Made by a program: the position numbers and the translations under genes. From positions 1 through 58,066 of the forward strand of contig JAIBCI010000103.1 of assembly GCA_019694255.1 (NCBI GenBank): 58,066 nt of DNA, given 5' to 3'. The DNA is from Saprospiraceae bacterium (GTDB taxonomy: Bacteria > Bacteroidota > Bacteroidia > Chitinophagales > Saprospiraceae). Below are positions 34,286 to 43,075 of this stretch, piece by piece. Position 1 is the stretch's first letter. Each line of letters starts with the position of its first letter. Under the pieces are notes generated by a model. The model had not been told where the DNA came from, ran no database searches, and saw only the letters and a program-made list of their open reading frames with translations.

Positions 34286-35320
34286 TCAGAGTCCACCAAT
34301 ACCCGCAACAAATCCATCATTGTCCAAATCCATGCATCGCTTCCAGTAATTCATTGCATAAAGCACATGTTGAGCGGGTGACTTGTATTCCAATTTTGTT
34401 TGTTCAGAAGAAGCCTCGAGCATTTCAAAAATAATTTCGTGTGTCAACTGATGAAGCTCTTCGAATATCGCTACTCCCAATTGCCTGAGGGCCATCGCAT
34501 TCAGCTTTTGCTCAAGGTGATTCCTGATCGGCAGCACAATTAGTTTTTTTCCCATCGTCAGTATTTCCGAGGGTGTTTCAAAACCTGCTGAACAAATGCA
34601 CAGTCTGCAGAATCTTAGGCTCTCGTCAAAAGAATTTCGATCTACCGGAAATAAGTTAATATTACCAATTTGAGCTTTACCGGAGATGCTGGGGTGAAAC
34701 AAATTGATACTGACTCCCCTGAGTCCCTGAAACAAAGTGATCAATTCCCTCAACGTATATTGAGGCAAGTACACCGTAATTAAATCCAATTGCAACTTTT
34801 CACCTTGCATAATGGATTCACTGATGACCGGTGGTGTAATGTAGGGATAGTGTGACCTGAACTGAATTCCGAGACTCAGATCTGAATAGACATATCTGGT
34901 CAGAATTAATTTGTCCAGGCGGTTAAATGAGACGTCAGCCGGAAGGATGTCATAATAAAAGGAGGCCTGATGACCCCAATGCAGAAATTTAATTCCCCTG
35001 CAACGACAAGCCCAATAGGAGACTGGCTCAAAATCACTGATCACCATATCGTAATCCTGGACCCGGAGCTCGACGATATCTTTCATCATCCGGAACAAAG
35101 ACAAGTGATTCCATGTATTCCAATAATCTACAGAACCTTTGGAATAATAAAGACTTATTCCTTTAAGTCTGTATTTTGGCTTCAATGAAAACAAGTGATT
35201 CGACTGGGTACCACTAACCAGCACATCTACTTCGCCAAAAGCCTGTAGCTCAGGAAGCAAGACGGCTGCCCGGCTGATGTGACCATAACCAGTGGCCGGT
35301 AATGCATATAGAATTTTCAT
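34286..35320 (-). CDS. Glycosyltransferase, GT-B fold, MurG-like family
   Basis: A 344-residue glycosyltransferase of GT-B type. The N-terminus, K-I-L-Y-A-L-P-A-T-G-Y-G-H-I-S-R-A, carries the glycine-rich G-x-G-H motif (residues 11-14) of MurG and related enzymes. The C-terminal domain has C-I-C-S-A-G-F-E-T-P-S-E near residue 242 and L-P-I-R-N-H-L-E-Q near 263, the usual nucleotide-sugar-binding signature with S-A-G-F and E-Q. Its acceptor is unknown. It lies 18 bp downstream of the LpxH-like phosphatase gene on the same strand. This pair is common in Bacteroidota, and links it to glycolipid or lipid A-related metabolism by inference. Confidence 0.85.
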   Translation of the reverse strand: MKILYALPATGYGHISRAAVLLPELQAFGEVDVLVSGTQSNHLFSLKPKYRLKGISLYYSKGSVDYWNTWNHLSLFRMMKDIVELRVQDYDMVISDFEPVSYWACRCRGIKFLHWGHQASFYYDILPADVSFNRLDKLILTRYVYSDLSLGIQFRSHYPYITPPVISESIMQGEKLQLDLITVYLPQYTLRELITLFQGLRGVSINLFHPSISGKAQIGNINLFPVDRNSFDESLRFCRLCICSAGFETPSEILTMGKKLIVLPIRNHLEQKLNAMALRQLGVAIFEELHQLTHEIIFEMLEASSEQTKLEYKSPAQHVLYAMNYWKRCMDLDNDGFVAGIGGL

Positions 35321-35338
35321 TGAATCACGCTGAATACA

Positions 35339-36148
35339 TCAATTGGCTTCGAATACAACTTCTTCGGGCATCTTTATTGCGGCTTTATTTTGAATTGTGG
35401 TGAATTTATTTGGATAATGAAACAAACTCCATGATCCTTCAAAATATTCAAGGGCCGTCAGATTCTCTATCCAGTCTCCGCTGTTCAAATACTGGACTGC
35501 ACCTTCTGATGTACGATAGTATTGCATTCGCGGTTGATGAATATGACCGCAAATGACAACATCAAACCCTTTGGCAATGGCAGCTTCTGCTGCATTTGCT
35601 TCAAAGTCGTGAATAAATTTTACGGCGTGCTTGACAACACTTTTGATCTTTTTGGACAAAGAATACTTTTCTCTTCCCAGACGCACCAGTACATTATTCA
35701 TTAGTCTGTTAAATACGATGAGTCCGTCATATCCTTTACCGCCTGCTTTGGCGAGATACTTATTGATTCCTTTCGTGCTGTGATCAAAAATGTCACCATG
35801 AAAAAACCAGTATTTCCGACCCTCAATTTCCATGAAGTATTTATCAACAATACTTAAACCACCAATTGTAAGATCAGAATAATTTCTCAAAAATTCATCG
35901 TGATTGCCTGTAATATATATCACTTTGCATCCTTTCCGAATCATCTTGAGGACATAACGGATCACTTCAAAATGAGCGTCGGGAAAGTAACTTTTTGAAA
36001 ATGCCCAGCCATCAATAAAGTCTCCATTGATAATCAGTTTTCTCGGTCTGATACTTTTGAGATAATCCAGCAGTTCATCAGCATGACAACCGTAAGTGCC
36101 TAAATGAACATCAGAGATAATTGCCAGATCAAGTTGTCGGGGTAACAT
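35339..36148 (-). CDS. UDP-2,3-diacylglucosamine diphosphatase-like metallophosphatase (LpxH-like)
   Basis: A 269-residue calcineurin-like metallophosphoesterase. All metal-binding blocks are visible: S-D-V-H-L-G (Asp13, His15), N-G-D-F-I-D-G-W (Asp43), G-N-H-D-E (Asn82, His83), F-F-H-G-D near residue 116 and C-G-H-I-H-Q-P near 195. LpxH hydrolyses UDP-2,3-diacylglucosamine to lipid X in lipid A synthesis. Bacteroidota genomes carry several such paralogues, so it could act on another substrate. A CAAAAGTA at 36153-36160 is a minus-strand -7 box (TACTTTTG) only a few bases before the ATG, which would make the mRNA almost leaderless. It forms an operon with the downstream MurG-like gene. Confidence 0.82.
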   Translation of the reverse strand: MLPRQLDLAIISDVHLGTYGCHADELLDYLKSIRPRKLIINGDFIDGWAFSKSYFPDAHFEVIRYVLKMIRKGCKVIYITGNHDEFLRNYSDLTIGGLSIVDKYFMEIEGRKYWFFHGDIFDHSTKGINKYLAKAGGKGYDGLIVFNRLMNNVLVRLGREKYSLSKKIKSVVKHAVKFIHDFEANAAEAAIAKGFDVVICGHIHQPRMQYYRTSEGAVQYLNSGDWIENLTALEYFEGSWSLFHYPNKFTTIQNKAAIKMPEEVVFEAN

Positions 36149-36226
36149 GACACAAAAGTAATTCTGTGCCCTCCGTCAGACCATTAAGCTAATATGATTA
36201 AATTTTGAACTTAGTATTAAGAATCA

Positions 36227-38230
36227 CTACTCAATCAGAATCATTTGTTTTTGGTTGCCCACCACAACGATGTATAGTCCTTTCGGCAAATGTACCTGAT
36301 TGAGAACAATCGCATTTTGTGAAGGAGTAATTGGCTGGCTTATAATCTGCTTTCCCAGCATATCAAATACTTTGATATCAGCATCCGAGGCATTGGTTAA
36401 TTCAACATGAGGCTCAATGATCAGGTTGCCTCCGGAAGAATAACAACTCAGTGAAGGAGGCACTGTTGTATTCATTTTTAAGAATTGAGCGTCATCCTCT
36501 TCCAATCCGGAATAATCATAAAAAACGCCAGCAGGAATAATCCAATATCTTTTCTCCATATTGTCCTCGCTGACTGATCGGACTGACATATCCAGGTTTT
36601 TGTATTCAATGAGCGCGCGCTCACCATCACTCAACTGATGTCCTTGTGGAATCATTAAGGCACGGGTGGTTCGGGTCCACACTCTTCCGTTGACCTGTCG
36701 CTGCAGAAGATCGAAGTCTGCCTGATCCACCACTGCATTCCCATCAAGATCTGCTGCCAGTATTTGATAAGGAGATACATGGGTCAACATATGATGAAGG
36801 TAACGGTCGAGCCACTGAAGATCCTTTATTCCTGGCCTTGGCCACGATGAAGGACCAATAATAAAATGGTAATCTATTTGCTTTGAAAGCTGTACGAATT
36901 GATATCGTCCCGGGCCTGCACCCTGTCCCTGACTCATGTTGCCACCTGTATGCGGGGAAGCCAAGAGCATAACATTGTTGTAGTCGCGGGATGAAAACCA
37001 GTCAGACAAATGAACCGAAAGATCAAATGTTTTTTTGGTGAGGCTGTCTGGTTTTTTGCAATCCGGAATACCGGTATTATTTTGAATAACGATTTTTGTT
37101 TTACACAGATCGGCGTTACCCAGTGAATCCGTAACCCAGATTTTTACTTCATTGTCCCCTATATCCTTGCAGGTAAACATTCTGCTTCGGTCCGTGATAT
37201 CTTTTGAAAACGAAAAGTGAAGCTTTTCGCGGGTGCATGGGTGATAGGAACCATGGTCGAGATCACTGGCCCAGACTTCAATCATTCCATTATCAATCTT
37301 GCCGTCTCCGTCCGTATCCGCTGGCATCAGATCAATAATGACGCCGTCTTTGCAATATGGCACCGGAGGAATGGCACGTCGCACCTCGATGTTGACGTTG
37401 CACTTGATTTCTTTGCCGCATCCGTATTCCGCCACGTAATAAAAACTTTGCTTCCCGATGGGATAAAATCCGCTGGCGTCTGCAGTATTCGTATCGGCGG
37501 CAGTAGAAGAATTATGAATAACATAAGGCATGTTGCATGGTGAGAAGACGCGTGCTGAATCCAGCTTTATTCTTGCCCCTTTGCAATCGTTGACCGCCAG
37601 CACCACACTATCTTTTGGACAGCTGATGTGCGCTGCAGAATCGACGGTAATCAGCTTAATCACCTGAACATGGCTGAATATTGCGGCATAAGGATTTTTA
37701 TAGGGGTCGTAAACACACCAATCCAGAATTTTCCATGTCCGCACCAGTTTTACACAACCATCCGAGACTTTGAAGCGCATATCTGAACTATTCAGCATGG
37801 GCCTTGAACATTTATTGGTCTTCCAGTATGGACGATCATAGGGCTTATAAAGCTGCCTCAGCTCAGCCTCGGGATTACAGGATTGAATCGTCAGATCTGA
37901 TGGCCAAGTAATGTCCTTTTCGCCAAATGCATCCGCATTGCTCAATGTAATTATTTGCGTACAGGTGACCCATTTCCAATCCGGGTCTTCAGCACCCCAG
38001 ACTCTGGTGATGGTACCATAACCGCAGTCATTGATGTCATAAGTTACTTTGCAATCTTTGATCCAGATGATGGATCCGTTGTGATCCACATAGGCCTTAC
38101 CAAACTGATCGAGATTGGCGTAGTTGACGGTACAGGATACAGTGATATCACCGGGACAGACCAGCTTCCAGTCTGCACGAAGAGGACTTGAGATAAGAAA
38201 ACTTACCGCAATCAGGAGGAGGAGTCGCAT
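36227..38230 (-). CDS. Secreted cysteine-rich protein with dockerin-like segment and T9SS sorting domain
   Basis: A 667-residue surface protein, paralogue of the 1302-residue protein at 3500-7408. A signal peptide (1-19) precedes cysteine-framed HYR-like modules. Residues about 284-386 (Y-C-K-D-G-V-I-I-D-L, D-T-D-G-D-G-K-I-D, W-A-S-D-L-D-H-G-S-Y-H-P-C) align block for block with residues 790-889 of the paralogue. A dockerin-like calcium loop (ILAADLDGNAVVDQADFDLL) lies near 488. The C-terminus from about 595 is a T9SS type A domain (KVFDMLGKQII to QMILIE). Compared with the paralogue it lacks about half of the N-terminal modules. Function unknown; probably matrix or adhesion related. Confidence 0.83.
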   Translation of the reverse strand: MRLLLLIAVSFLISSPLRADWKLVCPGDITVSCTVNYANLDQFGKAYVDHNGSIIWIKDCKVTYDINDCGYGTITRVWGAEDPDWKWVTCTQIITLSNADAFGEKDITWPSDLTIQSCNPEAELRQLYKPYDRPYWKTNKCSRPMLNSSDMRFKVSDGCVKLVRTWKILDWCVYDPYKNPYAAIFSHVQVIKLITVDSAAHISCPKDSVVLAVNDCKGARIKLDSARVFSPCNMPYVIHNSSTAADTNTADASGFYPIGKQSFYYVAEYGCGKEIKCNVNIEVRRAIPPVPYCKDGVIIDLMPADTDGDGKIDNGMIEVWASDLDHGSYHPCTREKLHFSFSKDITDRSRMFTCKDIGDNEVKIWVTDSLGNADLCKTKIVIQNNTGIPDCKKPDSLTKKTFDLSVHLSDWFSSRDYNNVMLLASPHTGGNMSQGQGAGPGRYQFVQLSKQIDYHFIIGPSSWPRPGIKDLQWLDRYLHHMLTHVSPYQILAADLDGNAVVDQADFDLLQRQVNGRVWTRTTRALMIPQGHQLSDGERALIEYKNLDMSVRSVSEDNMEKRYWIIPAGVFYDYSGLEEDDAQFLKMNTTVPPSLSCYSSGGNLIIEPHVELTNASDADIKVFDMLGKQIISQPITPSQNAIVLNQVHLPKGLYIVVVGNQKQMILIE

Positions 38231-38306
38231 GAATTTTGGTTTTGTTCAGAGCAAATATAGAGACAAAAACTATATATGTATAATCTTTATGTATCCGTCA
38301 GAACCA

Positions 38307-38879
38307 TTAGCAGCTGAACGCTTTTAGAAAGGCTGTGAGTTTTGAGAGTGCCCTGGCCCTGTGCGAGATGTGATTCTTGATCAGCGGACCCAATTCTGCA
38401 AATGTCTGGTCATACCCCTCAGGTATAAATACGGGATCGTAGCCAAATCCCATTGCGCCATGTATGGCTGTAGCAATCCGGCCTTCCACCCTCCCTTCAA
38501 AAGAATATTCATTACCGTCCATGACCAGCGCCAGCACCGTAGTAAAATAAGCGCTTCGGTCATGCACACCCTCCATTTGTTTCAGGAGGAGTTGAATGTT
38601 TGCGAAATCTGACCGCGGTTCTCCGGCAAATCGCGCGGACATTACTCCTGGCGCGCCACCCAGCGCAGGTACTGACAAACCGCTGTCTTCACCAAGGCAG
38701 GGAATCCCCATTTGTTCCCAGCCCGCATATGCTTTGATGAATGCATTACCTTCAAAGGTATCAGCTGATTCTTCAATTTCAACATCCGAATCCCAAGGCT
38801 CAACGGTTATGGTTGCCGGAAGGATGGCCCTGATTTCCTCAAGCTTGTGAAGATTACGGCTGGACAGCAATAATTTCAT
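38307..38879 (-). CDS. rdgB: XTP/dITP diphosphatase (non-canonical purine NTP pyrophosphatase)
   Basis: A 190-residue member of the RdgB/HAM1 family, which hydrolyses dITP, ITP and XTP to monophosphates and keeps deaminated purines out of DNA and RNA. The N-terminus, L-L-L-S-S-R-N-L-H-K-L-E-E-I, is the nucleotide-binding block. G-E-D-S-G-L-S-V-P-A-L-G-G-A-P-G near residue 60 holds the catalytic Asp, and G-F-G-Y-D-P-V-F near 143 and SHRARAL near 172 complete the family signature. The start overlaps the end of the upstream small gene by 4 bp, so the two are translationally coupled. Confidence 0.93.
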   Translation of the reverse strand: MKLLLSSRNLHKLEEIRAILPATITVEPWDSDVEIEESADTFEGNAFIKAYAGWEQMGIPCLGEDSGLSVPALGGAPGVMSARFAGEPRSDFANIQLLLKQMEGVHDRSAYFTTVLALVMDGNEYSFEGRVEGRIATAIHGAMGFGYDPVFIPEGYDQTFAELGPLIKNHISHRARALSKLTAFLKAFSC

Positions 38880-39316
38880 CCAGCCTGATTTTTCCAGCTT
38901 CTGAGGGCGTTCCAGAGCAAAGATTTATTGTTCTTATGTGCTTTGTACTGATCAAGCGGAAGTCCAAAAAGGATCCGCAAGTTATTGAATTGGTATATCG
39001 TATGGAGCTCACTGAATCCCTGTAACTGCAGTTGCTGCGGGTGCAATCCCAACGCAAGTACATGTGTGACGGGACTTCCCATCCATAACCTGAGCGGAAT
39101 TTCCTGATCCGGACCAAGGTTGATGAGCACCGCATTCTGGCCAAATGTTATACCAACGGAAGACATAATTTGGTTGAGCAATTCAGATTCGCCCTCTTTT
39201 TCATTATTTTCTTTAATATTAAAAATAATATTTGGAAATTCTGTATAATTTTTGTTAATTTCAAAATTTTCTTCTGAAATTAAATATGTCGTATATTTGC
39301 TGTGATAATATTCCAA
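38876..39316 (-). CDS. Hypothetical protein coupled to rdgB, HolD (pol III psi)-like appearance
   Basis: A 146-residue protein of a type common in Bacteroidota, with no firm family name that I can give. Residues about 42-70 (E-L-L-N-Q-I-M-S-S-V-G-I), a middle beta/alpha part (THVLALGLHPQQLQLQG) and the end (G-L-P-L-D-Q-Y-K-A-H-K-N-N-K-S-L-L-W-N-A-L) follow the order of HolD, the psi subunit of DNA polymerase III. HolD likewise ends with a P-x-L, spacer, L-W pattern. This is a resemblance in layout, not proof of homology. The start appears to be TTG at 39316, since no in-frame ATG is available before the conserved part. It overlaps rdgB by 4 bp and is divergent from ilvE. Confidence 0.6.
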   Translation of the reverse strand: MEYYHSKYTTYLISEENFEINKNYTEFPNIIFNIKENNEKEGESELLNQIMSSVGITFGQNAVLINLGPDQEIPLRLWMGSPVTHVLALGLHPQQLQLQGFSELHTIYQFNNLRILFGLPLDQYKAHKNNKSLLWNALRSWKNQAG

Positions 39317-39362
39317 AGAGAGAGGTGTTTAAAAGATAATTCAGACAACGGTTTGAATACCT

Positions 39363-39370
39363 TATCTTTG
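39363..39370 (+). promoter_or_regulatory. Candidate -7 box for ilvE
   Basis: TATCTTTG fits TAnnTTTG and lies 32 bp before the ATG at 39403. A TTG is missing at the -33 position. Confidence 0.4.
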
Positions 39371-39402
39371 GCAAATCTACTCATCATTGAAAAAACCAAT
39401 CT

Positions 39403-40479
39403 ATGAATTCTGAAATTCGCTTTCAACTCACCGACCACAGCCGCATCAGTGAAGTTGATTTCTCCAACATTCCTTTTGGAAAAGTTTTTGCTGACCATAT
39501 GTTTGTTGCAGATTTTGACGGAAAGCAATGGACGAATCTCGAAATCTGTCCGCTTCATAGAATTCCATTACATCCAGCTACAATGGCATGGCATTATGGC
39601 CAGGCGATCTTTGAAGGTATGAAAGCAGGCATTAACCAAGATGGCATGCCACTTTTATTCAGACCCTACGATCACGCCAGAAGGCTCAATATTTCTGCCC
39701 AGAGAATGTGCATGCCCGAATTTCCGGAAGAACTTTTTGTTGAGGCCCTCAAGGAATTGGTCTGGCTCGACCGCGAGTGGATACCCAGAGACGAAGAGAG
39801 TGCTTTGTACATTCGTCCGGTAATGATGGCCACCGATGAATTCGTCGGTGTCCGTTCGTCAGATCATTTTAAGCTCATGATCATGAATCTTCCTTCGGGT
39901 CCGTATTACCCCAAACCGGTCAGTCTGTTTGTCGAAGAAAAATATATGCGTGCTGCAGAAGGCGGCGTGGGTTTTGCAAAAGCCGCAGGTAATTATGGCG
40001 CCAGCCTGTACCCTACCAAACTCGCCAAAGAAAAAGGCTATGATCAGGTGATGTGGATGGATGCCAAAGAATTCAAATACGTGCAGGAAGTGGGCACCAT
40101 GAATATTTTCTTTGCACTGCGTGATAAGGTACTCACGCCTGATCTGCATTCAGGCACCATATTGGATGGCATTACGCGCAATAGCGTGATGTCAATACTT
40201 CGCGAACGACAGATCCCCGTAGAGGAAAGACCAGTGTCCATAAAAGAAATTGCTGAAGCGGCAGAACGTGGCGAACTGATGGAAGTCTTTGGAACCGGTA
40301 CAGCCGCCGTGATCGCCAGCGTTGACCGGATTGGATACCATGGTCGCGACATTATGCTTAATCCTGCAAACTGGAAACTGTCGGGAATGCTGAAATCAGA
40401 AATAAACGGCATCCGCAGCGGGCGTATCTCAGATACCCATGGCTGGATCACACCGGTTAGATCGACCGTTACGGCATAA
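39403..40479 (+). CDS. ilvE: Branched-chain amino acid aminotransferase
   Basis: A 358-residue PLP enzyme that interconverts leucine, isoleucine and valine with their 2-oxo acids, using glutamate/2-oxoglutarate. F-G-K-V-F-A-D-H-M-F near residue 26, H-Y-G-Q-A-I-F-E-G-M-K-A near 64, and the PLP lysine in F-A-K-A-A-G-N-Y-G-A-S (Lys193) are clear. The C-terminal part includes L-D-G-I-T-R-N-S-V and E-V-F-G-T-G-T-A-A-V-I. It belongs to the longer BCAT type (about 350-360 residues) found in eukaryotes and Bacillus, not the shorter E. coli form. No other branched-chain pathway gene is nearby. An AI-2E-type membrane protein gene follows after 25 bp and may be co-transcribed. Confidence 0.95.
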   Translation: MNSEIRFQLTDHSRISEVDFSNIPFGKVFADHMFVADFDGKQWTNLEICPLHRIPLHPATMAWHYGQAIFEGMKAGINQDGMPLLFRPYDHARRLNISAQRMCMPEFPEELFVEALKELVWLDREWIPRDEESALYIRPVMMATDEFVGVRSSDHFKLMIMNLPSGPYYPKPVSLFVEEKYMRAAEGGVGFAKAAGNYGASLYPTKLAKEKGYDQVMWMDAKEFKYVQEVGTMNIFFALRDKVLTPDLHSGTILDGITRNSVMSILRERQIPVEERPVSIKEIAEAAERGELMEVFGTGTAAVIASVDRIGYHGRDIMLNPANWKLSGMLKSEINGIRSGRISDTHGWITPVRSTVTA

Positions 40480-40504
40480 GCACTGAACAATAATCATTGC
40501 ACCG

Positions 40505-41620
40505 ATGTGGACGGAATATCGTAAATATATTCTCGGAGGTCTCGCACTACTCATTGTCTTATTTATTTTGCGCTTCTTCAGTGAAGTCGTAAGCTATGTT
40601 TTAATCAGCTGGATTATCAGCATGGCAGGAGATCCCGTCATGAAATTTCTGCTCTTCCGGTTTAAACTTCTGCGCCTTGGTGTTGGCAAATCACTGGCTG
40701 CACTGATGACCATCATTCTTATATTTTCACTCATCGGATTGGTTCTGTGGTTTTTTGTACCGATTGTGGTTCAACAAGCTGTGATCCTCTCAAAAGTGGA
40801 TTTTCACAGCATTTCCATGGCATTGCAGCAACCAATTGACAAGATCAACCACTGGCTCAGGTCACTGGGCCTTGAACCAGGACCCAGTGCTGCCGATCAG
40901 GTTAAATCATTGCTGGGCAATTATTTTGACCCGGCCAAACTCAGCGGGTTTTTCGGAAGCATTCTCAGCCAGGCGGGCCACCTCATTATCGGTTTATTCT
41001 CGATTGTTTTTATCTCCTTCTTTTTCCTCAAAGAGCGCAATCTTTTTAAACAAATGATCATTGCCGCTGTACCGGCGGCCTCTGTCAAAAAAGTAAGGAA
41101 GGTCATAGAAGAAGTCAGCAATCTGCTAACCAAATATTTTGGAGGCATTGTTCTGCAGATGGCCATGCTCACCTTACTTATCACAGCAGGCCTCAGTCTG
41201 ATTGGCATCCGCAATGCCATTCTGATTGCCGTTTTTTACGCGGTCATGAATATTATTCCTTATCTCGGACCGATCATTGGCGCTGCATTTGGCTGCCTGT
41301 TGACAATCAGCTCGAATCTTGAGCTCGATTTTTATCAACAGATCATGCCGTTGCTGACCAAGGCGCTCATGGTATTTCTGATTGTCAAACTTCTGGATGA
41401 TTTTATTCTTCAGCCATATATCTTTTCGAAACGAGTTCAGGCCCACCCGCTGGAAATATTTCTGGTCATCATGATCGGCGCACGCATGAATGGAATACTC
41501 GGCATGGTACTTGCGATTCCAACCTATACCATCTTCCGTGTCATCGCGCGTGAATTTCTCAGCGAATTCAGGATCATCCGCAAAATGACAGAAGACCTTG
41601 ACTACATCCATAAAGATTAA
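40505..41620 (+). CDS. AI-2E family transporter (PerM-like)
   Basis: A 371-residue inner-membrane protein with about eight hydrophobic helices and a periplasmic or cytoplasmic loop near residues 95-150. The AI-2E/PerM family signatures are seen: L-I-G-L-F-S-I-V-F-I-S-F-F-F-L-K-E-R near 160, N-I-I-P-Y-L-G-P-I-I-G-A near 257, and the late V-Q-A-H-P-L-E-I-F-L-V segment near 313. Family members include TqsA (autoinducer-2 export) and proteins tied to Na+/H+ antiport, so the substrate cannot be read from the sequence. A TM-helix channel gene follows after 23 bp on the same strand. Confidence 0.9.
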   Translation: MWTEYRKYILGGLALLIVLFILRFFSEVVSYVLISWIISMAGDPVMKFLLFRFKLLRLGVGKSLAALMTIILIFSLIGLVLWFFVPIVVQQAVILSKVDFHSISMALQQPIDKINHWLRSLGLEPGPSAADQVKSLLGNYFDPAKLSGFFGSILSQAGHLIIGLFSIVFISFFFLKERNLFKQMIIAAVPAASVKKVRKVIEEVSNLLTKYFGGIVLQMAMLTLLITAGLSLIGIRNAILIAVFYAVMNIIPYLGPIIGAAFGCLLTISSNLELDFYQQIMPLLTKALMVFLIVKLLDDFILQPYIFSKRVQAHPLEIFLVIMIGARMNGILGMVLAIPTYTIFRVIAREFLSEFRIIRKMTEDLDYIHKD

Positions 41621-41643
41621 TGCGATAAAACTAAATTCAACCG

Positions 41644-42318
41644 ATGAATATCTGGGAAGAAATACAAGTTAATTTTCAAAACATGATTCAGGATTTTGCA
41701 GGTTATATACCCCGCATCATCCATGCACTGATGATTCTGATCGCCGGATGGTTGATCGCACGAATAATTCAATGGATCATTTTGCGACTGTCACACAGCC
41801 TGGGTATTGACCGCCTTGCACAGAAATCCGGCGTTCACCGCTTTCTCGAAAAACGGGGAGTCAAGAATGGCTTTTCGGGGATATTGTCGCGGATATGTTT
41901 TTGGGCCGCCATGCTTCTGGTCATGGTCAGCTTCTTTAATAATCTGGGACTCGAGTTGGTGTCCGATCTGCTCAATCAACTGATTCTATTTATTCCAAAT
42001 GTGCTCATAGCCAGCATCCTCATTATCATTGGTTTTTACCTGGCAGAATTTGTCAGCAGTCTTGTAGTCAGCAGCCTGGAAGAAAATAACTTTGAAAATC
42101 CCGAGTTGCTCGGCAAGATGGTATTTTACAGCATAGGATTTTTTACACTGGCCATTGCGCTGACACAGATTGGTATCGGGCAGGCAATCATTACGAATAT
42201 TGTCAGCATCTTTTTTGGATCACTCGGACTTGCCTTTGCGCTGGCCTTCGGACTTGGTGGTCGTGATTGGGCAAGAGATTTTATACGCAAATATTTTACC
42301 GGAGAAGAGAAAAAATAA
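41644..42318 (+). CDS. Small mechanosensitive-channel-like TM-helix protein
   Basis: A 224-residue membrane protein with four to five helices, made of TM-helix repeats as in MscS-related (CmpX-type) proteins. Visible features are I-P-R-I-I-H-A-L-M-I-L-I-A-G-W-L-I-A near residue 22, a second such block at about 113-140, and a glycine/alanine-rich pore-like helix F-G-S-L-G-L-A-F-A-L-A-F-G-L-G-G-R-D near 190. The C-terminal MscS beta and alpha/beta domains are absent, so channel gating by tension is uncertain. It follows the AI-2E gene by 23 bp and is probably in the same operon. The next gene converges, with only 6 bp between the stop codons. Confidence 0.82.
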   Translation: MNIWEEIQVNFQNMIQDFAGYIPRIIHALMILIAGWLIARIIQWIILRLSHSLGIDRLAQKSGVHRFLEKRGVKNGFSGILSRICFWAAMLLVMVSFFNNLGLELVSDLLNQLILFIPNVLIASILIIIGFYLAEFVSSLVVSSLEENNFENPELLGKMVFYSIGFFTLAIALTQIGIGQAIITNIVSIFFGSLGLAFALAFGLGGRDWARDFIRKYFTGEEKK

Positions 42319-42324
42319 ATCTTG

Positions 42325-42699
42325 TCAGGAAGCGGTATACTTGAAATCAAGCAGAAGGGAAAAATCCACCAGATTCAGTATATTCCTGTTGGTTGCTTCA
42401 AGCACAATGAGAGGAGCCTTTCCTGCATGATAGGCTTCAATCCATCGCGAAGCACACAAACACCACCGGTCACCTGGCTTAACGCCTTCAAATCGATATT
42501 CAGGTCTTGGCCTGCTCAGGTCATTGCCTACACTCGCAGAAAATTCAAGAAACTCCTGCGTTGCGACGATACACACCCAGTGCTGTCCCAGATCCTCCTC
42601 GCCCGTACGACAACAACCATCACGGTAGAATCCGGTCAGTGGCTGCATCGAACACGGCTCAATAGGTTTATTAAATACATTCAGTGGACTAGATTCCAT
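42325..42699 (-). CDS. DUF2237 family protein
   Basis: A 124-residue soluble protein of the DUF2237 family. It shows the conserved pattern L-N-V-F-x-K-P-I-E-P-C, T-G-F-Y-R-D-G-C-C, W-V-C near residue 41, L-E-F-S-A-S-V-G-N-D-L-S-R-P-R-P near 51, and G-V-K-P-G-D-R-W-C-L-C-A-S-R-W near 73. Six cysteines in fixed positions and several Trp/Arg residues suggest metal or small-ligand binding, but no function is known to me. It stands alone, convergent with the TM-helix gene. Confidence 0.93.
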   Translation of the reverse strand: MESSPLNVFNKPIEPCSMQPLTGFYRDGCCRTGEEDLGQHWVCIVATQEFLEFSASVGNDLSRPRPEYRFEGVKPGDRWCLCASRWIEAYHAGKAPLIVLEATNRNILNLVDFSLLLDFKYTAS

Positions 42700-43075
42700 A
42701 CAAGATTAAATGATCACTAATTGCTAAATCAAATTCTTTAACCCGCGGAAAGTCTGATTGTTGACTCTCATCGCTTTGTTTTTCATTTAAGCAAATCCAT
42801 CTAGCCTTTTATGATCGATGATTTTCAAGCCATCTGATAGTTTTTTTGAGGTATAATATCATTTATCTTCATCAACGATGAATGTAATGCGAGATCAACT
42901 ACCCTTAGTTATTTGAACTTATATGCTGAATGTTCGAATGCCAAAATCATTTTAAAGAAATTCATACTTGCATAATAAATTTCGTTAATGATGCTTTAAA
43001 TATGTGCTAAATGCTGCAACAGGACCGGCGCGGCACGATTTTTTCTATTTTCTTTGTGTATAAATATTCAGGACC
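42700..43075. other. Intergenic stretch of 376 bp, nothing recognised
   Basis: AT-rich between the divergent DUF2237 and OmpA genes, with no ORF, RNA or strong repeat. A TTTCTTTG at 43049-43056 is one base from the -7 consensus and may belong to the OmpA promoter. Confidence 0.5.

Noticed and set aside
40044-41611. Minus-strand ORFs of 145-148 codons opposite ilvE and the AI-2E gene
   Set aside because: Both oppose genes with strong family signatures and show no domain; shadow frames.
40505-41620. Quorum-sensing (autoinducer-2 exporter) function for the AI-2E family protein
   Set aside because: The family name comes from one member; no luxS or other AI-2 gene is nearby, so only the family can be stated.
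42322-42720. 132-codon plus-strand ORF over the DUF2237 gene
   Set aside because: The minus strand encodes a full DUF2237 protein with all conserved cysteines.
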